From Muricea muricata (Eukaryota > Cnidaria > Anthozoa > Malacalcyonacea > Plexauridae), in the NCBI GenBank assembly GCA_963855995.1, contig OY979717.1, positions 69,796,354 to 69,860,353 of the forward strand: a stretch of 64,000 nucleotides of DNA, written 5' to 3'. Made by a program: the position numbers and the translations under genes. The notes beneath the pieces were generated by a model. It was not told the origin of the DNA. It ran no database searches and was given only the letters and a program-made list of their open reading frames with translations. Each line of letters begins with the position of its first letter. Positions within the stretch are counted from its first letter, which is position 1. Positions 30,601 through 41,300 of this stretch are shown piece after piece.

Positions 30601-33600
30601 CTGTAGGTAGGTTTTATATAGGCAAGCGAGTGCATATCAGATTCGCGATTTTTTAGGATACTACACAAAACTAATCCAACAAATGAATGAAATTTTATAA
30701 ACGGTTTACAATCATGTGAATTTCTGGGGAAATTTCAAGAATTTTTGAAATTCTAGGGCAAAATCAGAATGAAGAAAAATTTTCTATTTCAAAAAGGAAG
30801 GACTCTCCTGATTCACTTACCTACGTTATCTTTCTCCGCTAGTTTAATGGTTATGGCGTATTTCAGCAATGATTGTTGACCTTTTACCAAATTGCTAAGA
30901 CGAAGGCTCGCCAAATTTAATCCCAATCTTAGCCTTACCTCCATTCTTTTGACAACTGTCAAATATCACAAATAGTGCATAATTCTGCAAAAGGTCTATA
31001 ATTGTATCCCACTGAACTGATAATACTCATACTCATTAGAGTATATATAAATATACATTACAGCATCTCTTTTTATAGAGCTGTACAATTTCTAGTTCAT
31101 CGCACGCGAACAAAAGAAGAACCGAAGACAATAATGTAATTTTTTCATATTTTCATTCAATGATTCCTTTGAAAGTGCTTGAAAATGTTATATTTATGTC
31201 GTGGTATAAATCTTGTGCGGACGCCACTGCAAAAGATAATAAAAGACTATGTCAATTTTTGTTTTATATTTTACTAATTTAAATTTACAGATATCAGATT
31301 TCGCTGATGAGACGCCAGCGGTGAAGAAAGCTAAAGGTATATAATAACTATTATATAATTTAACAATTAATATGTCCATAAAACTAATACAAAATACAGT
31401 TTAATTTAATTCTAAATATTTGCGACTCTACACTGGTCCTATATCAAGAACAATTCACTCAGTGTTGGATCATTTCTATCACTATTTTTTCTTTTTCTGA
31501 TGTAGTATCAAGTGGCATCGCAAACTCAAAGTATGTGATCATTACTATGTCTTGTTCTTCGCTCAAGTACCGTAAAATCCTGATGACTTTTTATTCCTCG
31601 TAGTATACCGGCCGACTTTTTTGATGAAGACATGAGTAATTCAGTTGAAGATCAAAACATGGCAGTGGATAATGAAACGACTGGTTCATCTGCTGCTGGG
31701 TCATCAGAAATGTCTGGTTTACCTGCCGGTAAATTTATTCAATATCCTTCCTTGCTTCTGCGCCATCTAGCCACTACATGATACCTGTGCTTGCCCCACA
31801 ATAACGGCTAGTCAACGGACAATTATCGGCCAAAAACCGTTGTTAATTAGTGTTAATCACGTGTATTTCTGACTGTTGATCGGTCATTTTGAACCGTTAT
31901 TTTGAGGCCTCGATCTGTGCAGTATAAATTTTCTTGCTTCACTGTATATATATCGTATCCATTTCGGGCATGCAGGCTGAAAAATGCGAGTTGCAGGTGA
32001 CAATGGTAGCAATCGAACCTACGACCTTTGGAATTGTAATAGCACGGTGCTCTTTAAACTGAGTTACGTTAGCAGGTTGATTCGAGTAGGTGATATTGTG
32101 TGATTACAGGTATATAGATATTCATATCTACGCTAAACCATCCTGAGTACCAGAACGTGCCGGAAACACAAACTAAAAATTATGATCAAAAGATTACATT
32201 GATATTGAAAGACAAATACTCGAACCCACCTGAATGTGTATCTCTGTTGGAGAGCATTGGCGTATCTTTCCAAAGGCTCGAAAATCTGGCCTGTTTTTCA
32301 ACTTACTCGGAGAGGATATACACGTAGTTTGGTCCCCACCCTCGCTGATGCAAAGTTCTTGATGCATTGCTCTATAAAGTGAGGAACATTAGCGTATTTC
32401 ATGTGTACATGTTGAGTAGTGGCGCCGTTAAGGCGAACATTTCGATAAATGTTATGATTTATTATAATGTACACACATGGCAATGACTGGTGTTTTTATC
32501 GCATCGTGTTAATACCAATATCGTCATGATATTAATAGTGAGAGTTCCGTTTTTGTGCTCAAACGTCATATTAATGATTCTACTCAAAGTTTGTCAATAG
32601 TAGAAAAATAATTGTATTCTGTATGACGGAAATCTACAATCCTGGAAAGTAATTCGTAGATTTAACTAATTTTATTGGTATTTCCTCCCCCCCCCCCTTA
32701 TTGGGGGGGGGAGGGGGGACGGGGGTTACAATCTCAATTCATTTTTTTTTTGCGGAAGGCAGATTATAATGTTGAAACATGTAAAAGATGGTTTAACTTT
32801 TTGAAAAGTCTACGAATATTTATTCCAGGATTGTAGTCTGTGTAGAACAGAACTTTGTCACTTACTAGGAAAATTCCCTCCCCCCCCCAAAAAAAAAATC
32901 TTGCCAGTGTCAAAGATATTTGATAATTTGGCGATTGTGTCGTGACTACAATATTTGTATCCAAAAGGTAGTTGACGAAATAAATTAAGAACGATAAAAA
33001 ATACAGTCTAGAAATGCACGATATTTGAATAGAATTTTGAATTCTATCTATGTCGTGAAATGAGCTGTGTAAAGAGAGGTACAGAAGAGGTGCAAAATTA
33101 CTCAGGGGAGGAGGTGTCAGTAGAACCATTTCGGGAATAGTATGCACTCCCGCACCACCCATTCAAATCCTGGTATGTTATTTTTCATTCTAGATTTCTT
33201 CGACAATTCACAAACAGAATCTGAAGAAAAAGAGACTAATGATGTATCAAAGGAGTAAGGGCTGAAAATTCACAATTGCTGATATTGAATTTTACCATAA
33301 CATGTCGAACTAACGTGACCTAGTGTCGGTAGTGCTGTTTAAAGCATACAAAATCAGAGGATTCTAAACTACCTGAACGGTACAAACAAAGTTTTCGTTG
33401 TCGTCTTTCATAACGTCGTTTGTGTCGTTTAGATAATGAAATGTCTGACTGTTCTGTGGAATTTAGGCTTATCCTCTCCCTCCTCTTCCCCTCCCCTCCC
33501 TCCCCCCTTACCAAGAAGTAAAAAATATTTAGCTACTTTTTGTACATTAGAAAAGAATCGGACAAAACAGAAACGATCCCTGAGGGATTTTTTGATGACC

Positions 33601-35410
33601 CAAAACTTGATGCAAAAGTAAGTAGGACTAGATGTATTTCTAAACACCGATCAAGGTCCATGCACGACACGTTGTATTCTGTGAAGTCGTGTCAAATTCT
33701 GTTTACGTAATTTAGGCTCGAAAAGTTGAATATAAAGATCCTGCAGATGAAGAGTGGGAAAAGTTTCAAAAAGCCTTGAGTACAGAAAATCAGGTGAATA
33801 TTTTATGAATGTACTGTGCAAAATTCTCTTTGTTGAATTTAAGTGTACCCGCACGCCAGTCACTGTACATAATTTTAATACGAAGGACAAAAGATCAACA
33901 TTCCAGAACAAGATAGCAAAACAAGTTCAACATAAAAACATTTTTTGATGCCGAAAAATCTTAGTTCTTCCAACATCTTTTAGACTTTTACTATATGAAC
34001 AGTTAAACTGTGGTAACACTTAAACATCTTTTACTATGAACAGCTAAACTGTGGTAACAGTTAAACATATTTTACTATGAACAGTTAAACTATGGTAACA
34101 GTTAAGCATCTTTTACCATGAACACTTAAACTGTGGTAACAGTTAAGCATCTGTTACTGTGAACACTTAAACTGTGGTAACAGTTAAACATCTTTTTCTG
34201 TGAGCAGTTAAACTATGGTAACAGTTAAACATCTTTTACCATGAACACTTAAACTATGGTAACAGTTAAACATCTTTTACAGTGAACAGTTAAACTATGG
34301 TAACAGTTAAAAATCTTTTACTATGAACAGTTAAGCTATGGTAACAGTTCAACATCTTTTGCTATGAACAGTTAAACTATGGTAAAAGATCAGAATTCAG
34401 CGTAAAAATAATCTTATGTGAAATTAAAAGCAATCCTCAATGCACATTTGCCTTTATTTCAAATTCGTTGTCAGGTTTCAGAAGCAATAATTCACGAGGA
34501 AGAGGAAGTATCTCGAATCGACCGAGCTCTTGATGAAATCAGTGAACAAAGGTATGGTGATTCATCTACAGCACATACTGGTACTGTGTTAGTCTGTGTT
34601 GGTGGGATCCCCCCCCCCCCCATATCTCCATTCAATTTTAGTCCTTAACCAAGCTCCTAGAAATTTTTTAGGGTCTCAATTTTTGCTGAAAATTTCACAG
34701 AAATGTTGAGGATTGATAATTAACTGTGCATAAAATTACCTCTGTTGCACTGTTAATCGGATCTAATTTTTTGCAGAAATTTATTAGTTCTAAACCCAGG
34801 TTCCCCGAAAGAAAAACTTTTTTCCTCCCACAACCCCTTTGGTAGCGTTCCACTGCACACCCCTCCTCCCTATTACCCCCCCCCGCCGAAAAACCTGCAC
34901 CTCTCCTGTCAGATGAGCATTGATCCGCCCCTGATTGTGACCATAAAGATGTACCAATTTGTCTTATTCTGTTTAAGTTTGCGTAGCCATTGCCATTGTT
35001 GCTCATAATGTGTCTTAACACAGAACAAAATAATCGGAATACTGTTTGCAAATTGTCTACCTTTCACGAAAGTTTTACCGTCTACCATCGTCTACCATCT
35101 CATAGACAGCCAAATTCTTGCCGAGCTAATGTTTAGGACGTTTCATAAGCTGCCAGTATATAACATGCAGCATTTCTTATTACATGCAATAAACTTAAGA
35201 TAGTTTGATTTTGATATAAAATCGCCATTTTTCGTTTAAAGATTGTACTATATACGAGCGGATGTGCTTCGCGATAAACAAAATGCTTTGAAAAAAAGCA
35301 GAGATGAGAAAAGAGGTGAACGACTTAGTGTGGACATGAATGAGGACAGTGACTCTGACAGTGATGATCTCGATGATATGTTTAACTGGAGAGCAAAGAA
35401 AGCCTTATGA
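24614..35410 (+). CDS. ZNF830: Zinc finger protein 830 homologue, eleven exons
   Basis: Exons: 24614-24705, 24997-25096, 29726-29827, 31291-31336, 31506-31530, 31604-31728, 33194-33254, 33551-33617, 33716-33793, 34475-34551, 35242-35410. All introns are GT-AG and all phases agree, giving 942 coding bases (313 aa; the human protein has 372). The start lies in an AAGATGGCGG context. Residues 10-30 match the conserved [19 protein letters not shown] block; [24 protein letters not shown] is the single C2H2 finger; [26 protein letters not shown] and the acidic-to-WRAKKAL end are family hallmarks. Human ZNF830 is a nuclear protein tied to spliceosome and DNA-damage responses. The gene appears intact. 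Confidence 0.95.
25549..25606. repeat. 28-bp-arm palindrome in ZNF830 intron 2
   Basis: GACCAAAAATTTGGAATCAC and its inverted partner form near-perfect 28-base arms (one mismatch) with almost no loop. A miniature foldback insertion is likely. Confidence 0.7.
26040..26600 (-). pseudogene. Copia RNase H and C-terminal polyprotein remnant
   Basis: Reads [27 protein letters not shown] and STTEAEYVA, the standard copia RNase H signature. After a frame break it continues as [28 protein letters not shown] and [15 protein letters not shown], which are the tail motifs of the same polyprotein. Stops and shifts make it non-functional. Confidence 0.85.
26905..26967. repeat. Tandem duplication inside the copia LTR
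   Basis: Two copies of AATGATATGATAYGCGTAAT followed by ACATGCGC-type ends, about 36 bases each. They lie in the terminal repeat region and may be regulatory, but no factor site is recognised. Confidence 0.5.
27843..28292. mobile_element. Miniature inverted-repeat element (ZNF830 intron 2)
   Basis: CATGACTGG...AAGTTTCGTCAACCTTCAGTCTG at 27843-27888 is inverted at 28243-28292 (CAGACTGAAGGTTGACGAAGCTTGG...CAGTCATG). Arms of about 45 bases flank about 350 bases of non-coding DNA. No target duplication was resolved. Confidence 0.55.
28760..28985 (+). mobile_element. tRNA-derived SINE
   Basis: Contains an RNA polymerase III B-box-like GAGTTCGATCC in a tRNA-like context, then the body GGGTTTTCTCCGGGTACTCC, and ends in an A-rich tail (AATAAAAAAAAG). 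A diverged core of the same body occurs at about 16438-16475 (TACTCCGGTTTCCTACC). Confidence 0.65.
31985..32090 (-). mobile_element. tRNA-like SINE fragment
   Basis: The reverse complement reads AACTCAGTTTAAAGAGCACC followed by GTCGTAGGTTCGATTGCTACC: an A-box-like and a B-box-like sequence at tRNA spacing. The rest of a SINE is not obvious. A decayed tRNA gene is the alternative. Confidence 0.5.
32676..32725. repeat. C-run / G-run inverted low-complexity tract
   Basis: A CT/C tract of about 13 C is followed within 10 bases by a G tract, able to pair as a hairpin or form G-quadruplex structures. It lies in a ZNF830 intron. Further homopolymer C or G runs occur at 32879, 34609, 36899, 46410, 55428 and 58474. 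Confidence 0.7.
33975..34385. repeat. 41-bp minisatellite in ZNF830 intron 9
   Basis: About ten tandem copies of a 41-base unit, TATGAACAGTTAAACTRTGG followed by TAACAGTTAAACATCTTTTAC. Copies differ at only a few positions. The internal AACAGTTAAAC word recurs within each unit. Confidence 0.88.
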
Positions 35411-35732
35411 TAAGAGGTAAAGTCAGTTAAATGGAGTAGAAAAGCTAAAGCACATGAAGTTTGTCTATCTTTACCAGCCAAGGTTTGCGTGATTTAGATG
35501 AAGCAGTGAATATGTAAACTAACGTTAGTATGTGCAATATTCACGAAATGATGATTTATCCGATGTTCAAACGAGCCTATCATTTTGCTCCAACATTCCA
35601 ACCGTGCTTGGCCGTGAGTCAAGTGCCCAGAACTCGGACGAGAATAGAAATCTGTTTTGCTAATTTTGATATAATTTATACCAGAATGAAACTCTTAAAC
35701 ATGTTGAGGCGAAACCTGGATTATTCATAGTA

Positions 35733-35920
35733 AATTTGTAGGCGTTTTCTTGTTAAAAATATTTACTGTATTAATTACATACGAGCTTTCGACTGCGAGT
35801 CTGCATTCTTCGATTGGTTATTGTCTTTATTATCTATAACTTGTTGAAGACTGCAGACTGGCACTCGAAAGCTGGTAATTAATAAATATTTTTTAACCAG
35901 AGAACGTCTACAAACTTAAC
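35733..35920. mobile_element. Foldback miniature element downstream of ZNF830
   Basis: Arms of about 75 bases are inverted: left TTTGTAGGCGTTTTCTTGTT ... CTTTCGACTGCGAGTCTGCA, right TGCAGACTGGCACTCGAAAG ... GAACGTCTACAAACTTA. Only about 40 bases separate them. No coding sequence; family unknown. Confidence 0.65.
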
Positions 35921-37693
35921 AGTATAGCTAAAACTTAATTGCGTTTGGTAAAGGGAATTAAATGTATCATAAATTTGGGATCAAGTCAAGACAAGTATAT
36001 TTGAGCAGAAATTTAGTAGTTTTATCGTCAAATAGATTTCCTTGTGTTTAAATCGTCAACATGCATCATTTGAATATTATGTTGGATACTAGTAGCATTA
36101 AGTTCGTGTGAATAGACTTCATGCAGTAATAACACCGCTCGTTTGAACAGGGTTGACATCCATATCGTAAGCAGTTGGGCCGAATGTCTGAAAGCACAGT
36201 GTAAATATGTACAGTAGTTTTCGATGAAAGTAACCAAATAGTAGAAACATTGTGTGCATGAAAACAGAATGTAATTCACAAATGAAGCTAGACATGGAGG
36301 AGGTTCATGAAGGTTTTTTTTGGCCAGCAGGTGCATCTCCTGCACGCACAGCTCTCATGCTGGACAGCCGTGATGAGGCGTCTTGGCGTCGTTTCTTAAA
36401 ATTATAAAAGTTGCGTTCACTTCAGTGAGCTCTATTTAGAACGGAAATTTAGCCATTTGGTGTAAGAGAAAAAAGTCAGAATGGCGAAAATTAATTTCCA
36501 ATATATCTGAGAAGGCCGTAAATCATTTTGATTAACCCAACTAATTATCATATTTGCTATTACAACATTTAACAAGTTTTTACAGCATTTAACAACATTT
36601 AACGAAGTAAATAAACAAAACTTAAACGAACTTAAGGGTTAACGATGCTCTAGACTCCGTTATGTAAACAAACGCTTTGTTTACATTTGGAGCTTTAAGT
36701 TCAACTTTTAGTGCACTCATCTCCACAGCGACTTTTTATCGTGCTATCTATCAACTCTCTTGCAATTTTTTCCTGAAAAAGGAAGCAATTTCAATATGGC
36801 GCAGCTCCCTGGGGGTGCTATGTGCATTACATGTAATTTTACTTAAAGTTTCTCACTTGAAAGATATAAACGCCAAAAAGTACAAAAAACCTTTAATGGG
36901 GGGGGGGGGGGTGGGGGCTGGGGTTTAAGCCTCCTTAACAATTACGGTATTGACGCTTTGCAGATATTAAAAAAAATAAAAAAAATTTCAAGTCAGTCCA
37001 ATGTTATGTCATACAATAATATAAACTGTTTCAGCATGCGACAAATCGCATTTCCGACTTTTACAAATGAAGATTTTTGTGATACGGCATGTCATCAGAC
37101 CGCCAGACTTCCAAGTGGGGCATGCCAGTCGACCACCAGACCCTAAGTGGTGCATGCGATCGACCACACCCTGATTCATAGAGGTTGCGCCTTTGGGTCT
37201 TATCCGGACCATCACGCCTTAGGCGCTTGGTTCTGACATTACTCTGTCGAAGGGTTCATCATAGTGAGTGACAAGAAACAAGAGCCTGACAAAAATATAG
37301 AACGGACACGTGGTATTCTCGTATCTGGTCTTATTCAACATGTGCAGACACAAAAAGGATTATAATCTTGTGGAATTCGTAGAACGCAGAGATTATGAAT
37401 AACACTACAGAGAGGGAATTTTAATATTTTTATTGGCTGAATTTATGCCTCCTTAGCAGCTGCGCTTGTAGCAAAGCTGAAATTTCTATGAAATGTTTTC
37501 TTAGCGTTGTTTGAGGTCCTTTTGGGGGAGGGGGGAGGCAGAACTTCTTCAACTGTTTTTATACTTTTAAATAATCCGATGTGATATTTTAAACATTTTT
37601 ACTTCGTTTAAAACGACTTAGTTTGGTCTCGGCCTCCTTCAGTGTTATTTATAATCTTTAGTTTGTTCAAATTACAATGCTCACACGTTGATG
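35921..37693. other. Spacer between ZNF830 and HARS
   Basis: No gene is supported here. It holds a 13-base G run at about 36899. The final HARS exon could lie in or near this region but was not recognised. Confidence 0.35.
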
Positions 37694-38256
37694 TAGGGTT
37701 GGGCAATATTTGAAAAATCAACTCACGATTATTGTCATGGAAAATATCGCGATAATCGATAATATCGCGATTAATGAAATAGAAAAAATGACCATATTTT
37801 TCAAGTACAATTAATATCAAATCATGTATAAACTTGTATATAATCTTATTAAAGACAAATCAACAACAGATTAAAGTAATATGAAGGCTTTTTCTTCTCT
37901 AATAGTTACTGTTCATAACTGTTGTAATATAATGTGTACTGTTCAATTTTATTCTATGTTTTGTGGAAGGAAAACTAAATTATGAACATGCAGTACAACT
38001 ACTACGAAAAGCATTTACAATAATCCATGCCTTGTTAATACACTTTTTGAGGGTATATTTGTTGCAGGAATGCAAAGATACCTTCAACTTGTTTAGGATT
38101 CTGCAAGCTATATACGTATTTCTAAGCAATATCACGATAGTCATCGAACATGACGATAATTTCGATAAATCGCCACTCAGGTTTTTAGCTTCGATACGAT
38201 AATCGCAATTGGAAATATCGCGATAAATCAAAATATCGAAATATCGCCCAACCCTA
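37694..38256. mobile_element. hAT-type miniature element with exact 8-bp target duplication
   Basis: Termini TAGGGTTGGGC...GCCCAACCCTA, 563 bases long, flanked on both sides by CGTTGATG (37686-37693 and 38257-38264). Subterminal ATATCGCGATAA motifs recur in both halves. No transposase is encoded, so it depends on an element elsewhere. Confidence 0.9.
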
Positions 38257-38325
38257 CGTTGATGAAGTCCTTTATTACAGCATGAAGAAAAATATATTAT
38301 GACTTGTGTAAAGAAAATATCAAAC

Positions 38326-41300
38326 CTCTTTTCTTGAAGAAATCTCTCTCAATTTCACCACATTTTCCTTGATTTCATCCTCGGCAATAATAACACAGAA
38401 AGGAATTCCCTTTTCTTCGCAAATTTGAAACTGATTTAGCAGCTTAGGATTTTCTTTGTAGACAAATTCTGTCTTGAAAAAAGTTAAACATTAAAACTAT
38501 GCTCCTCCAGACGGAACCTGAGATGTGTAGATTTGTCTGTCATGCAGATGTTGTTTTGTTAAAATCTCGTACGTTGTGAACCGTGAACAAATAGGCCTGG
38601 AACTAGCTATAGAACAGAAATCTATTTTTCTTTTATCTTCTTGGTAATAATTTTTAGTAAAGGAATTTGTAAGTCTACTAGTAATTTAGAGTTAAAGTAA
38701 AACATCATGAGCAATTAATATAGTAATTTGGATGGAACGACAACTATGCAAATACTTTCCAGGTTTTGAGATCATCAGGAGGGTCAGCCCCTAAAATTTG
38801 TTGGTTTAGTTTTTGTCTCTTTTCTTATATATATCTTTACTTTTGTGTGTACATTTGATTCTGCATGGATTGAGAAATAGTGGCAGTATTTTGCTTTCTA
38901 CAGCTATTCTAAGCTGTATAGAAATTTTGTTGCCAAATTGCGTTTCTATAATTTCTAGACATCAAATTATCTTTCACACTTTTGGAATTCGTCCAACAAA
39001 CCATTTTAATATATCCATGAGCATCAATATTTACTTACATTGATTCCAGCTTTCCAAAGTAAAGTACAAAGCTTCATTCTTTCTTCAAGCATGTCTTTTC
39101 CTCCTGACGCTACTAGGCAAACACAAAACTGATAGGTTACGTAGTTGCTCTGTGTGGTATGTTTAACACCTCCCGTTATGCTCAAGGCCAGAGGGCTTCC
39201 CTCCCCTGCTAAAGAGGAAAAAGTAAAATACTGTGTATTGGTTTATATTTATATATTATCGTATTAGTTTAACACTGAGGTTTGTATAGATTTAACAATT
39301 TGTTTTCTGGGTAAATGGAAACAGATTAATAAGAACAAAAAAAATTCAAGCAGTGCAAAGGCTCCACGGACGATTTTGTGGAATTTTTGGACCGTTATAT
39401 TTTAGTTTTTGTTTTTTTTATGTTTTTTAATTTTGGACCGGAAGTTTATGCACGTAAATTATTGAGTCTGGTTTCCATCAGATTCTGGAAACAATAATTG
39501 CGTTTGTGAGCGTGCGTTTTCAGTTTTAATTCCTCAGGGTTTTCTTTGCCAGGTCTGAATATTTCGTTTAGGTGAACTAAAGAGGGTATGAAGTGATTAT
39601 CCCCTAAGACAGGGGGGTGTATTTGATAAGAGCGAGTCCTGATCATTGGATCACTATAATGCTTAATTTTTATTGTGTTTTGAAATGATTTCCAATCGTA
39701 GACTAGAAATTCATGCAAAACCCCTCGCCCTTTGATTAAAATAGCTACGGTCGTATTTTTAACTGTAAATTATTTTAACACTTATAATAAAACTACAGTC
39801 TTGCTTTTACAAAACAAAGAAACGTAAGCTTAAATCTGGAATCATTACGGCTACTGAATACCTTTTATGTAGGTTTCCGTTCTTGTTTGGCCCGTTTTTT
39901 CGTCGTCTTTTCCGTGTTTTTGATTAATTTTTATTGTTTTTTAATGATTTCGATTTGTTTCCCCACAGATTTCTTGACATTTATTTTAAAAAATCCTCGG
40001 AATTCAATGACGTGAGCAAAAACGTCGAACGTCCAAAACAAACCAAACCAACACATAATGGCAGATGACTTTGGCATCTCAGAATTAGTAACCCTTGCCC
40101 CGGCCAGCGCTCCGCGCTGCGGCACGGGGAAAAATAATTTCTATGCATGGCAAATTTAGATCAAATAGCACTCCTGTTTATAAACACATCATAAAACGCT
40201 TCCGAACTTGCATAAACCAAGGGCTTACTGTAGAAGGTTCACGGTATGAAATTTGCACAATAAAGAAAAATGTGTTTATTAGAACTTTACCTCCGCTTTC
40301 CCTTCTAAGATGGAAAATATTCTTTCTATTCCGATGCTCAAACCTGCACATGGCACCTGGAAATTAATGATACAATGAATTTACATCTTTTGAACGCAGG
40401 CTATGTTCACATTACTTTGGTTCGTGCGAATGCGAACATCTGAGGGAATTTTTTGCTGTCGTGATTTAGAAAAATGTTCGTGCTCGGTTTAGGTTGTAAG
40501 CGAATTGCATGCGACAGTTGTATACAAAACATGTACAGAGTACTTAGGTGTTATCATCCTAATACTTTTCCCACCGAAATCGTCATGTTTGAAGTATAAT
40601 ATGTAAACAGTTATGACGTGGAAGAAAACGTTTTGCTACTTTTTTGGCAAGTTTGCTGGCTTTATGCAGCTTGTTTTTCTTATTTCTCAGAAATACCTAA
40701 CGACAGAGAATCCTAGCCGACAACAGGTCGACGAGCCGCTCAGAATGTCAGCACAAAAGTGAGTGCTCAGTAATCAGTGCTTCCACAACTGCAATACTAA
40801 AATTCCTTCTACGCCCTGTGAATTTCCTTTTTTTGCAGAAAATTTCCTTGCCAAAATTCTTCAATTTCCTTTCAAATTTGCTTGCCAGAAATAATATATT
40901 AGCTATTACCAAACAATAAAATGTTGGTCTTTAATAAGTAATTTTTACAAAACCTTGTAGAGTATCACGTATCCTCACTACAGCTTTAGAGTTCAGCCGT
41001 CAAAACAAACTTAACTATTGACATACTGTATGTTCGTAAAATCTGTCTGTCTATGTTCAATATTCACAGTATTAATTATATGCGTTATTTATGCTTTTCA
41101 TAACTATGAAGCAAGTATTGAGTAAGCAAATCAATCAAATAATCAACAAAAAACATAAACCCTGTTAGCAATGTCAACAATTTAAATGCACGGAAAACTG
41201 TACAGTCAGTGTCACTGAAATTCTTCATCGAGAAATTTCTTTTTCTGTTGAAGGACTTCTTCATCTGTGGCATTGGCTTTCATTTTGCTTGCAAACTTTA

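Noticed and set aside
33320..33647. Frames on both strands across a CT-rich tract in the ZNF830 introns
   Set aside because: Low-complexity arginine/glycine or proline/serine translations only; the true exon 8 is 33551-33617.
34600..34935. hAT-like element ending in ...GGATCCGCCCCTG-type sequence near 34925
   Set aside because: One end resembles GC-rich hAT termini, but no opposite end or target duplication was found.
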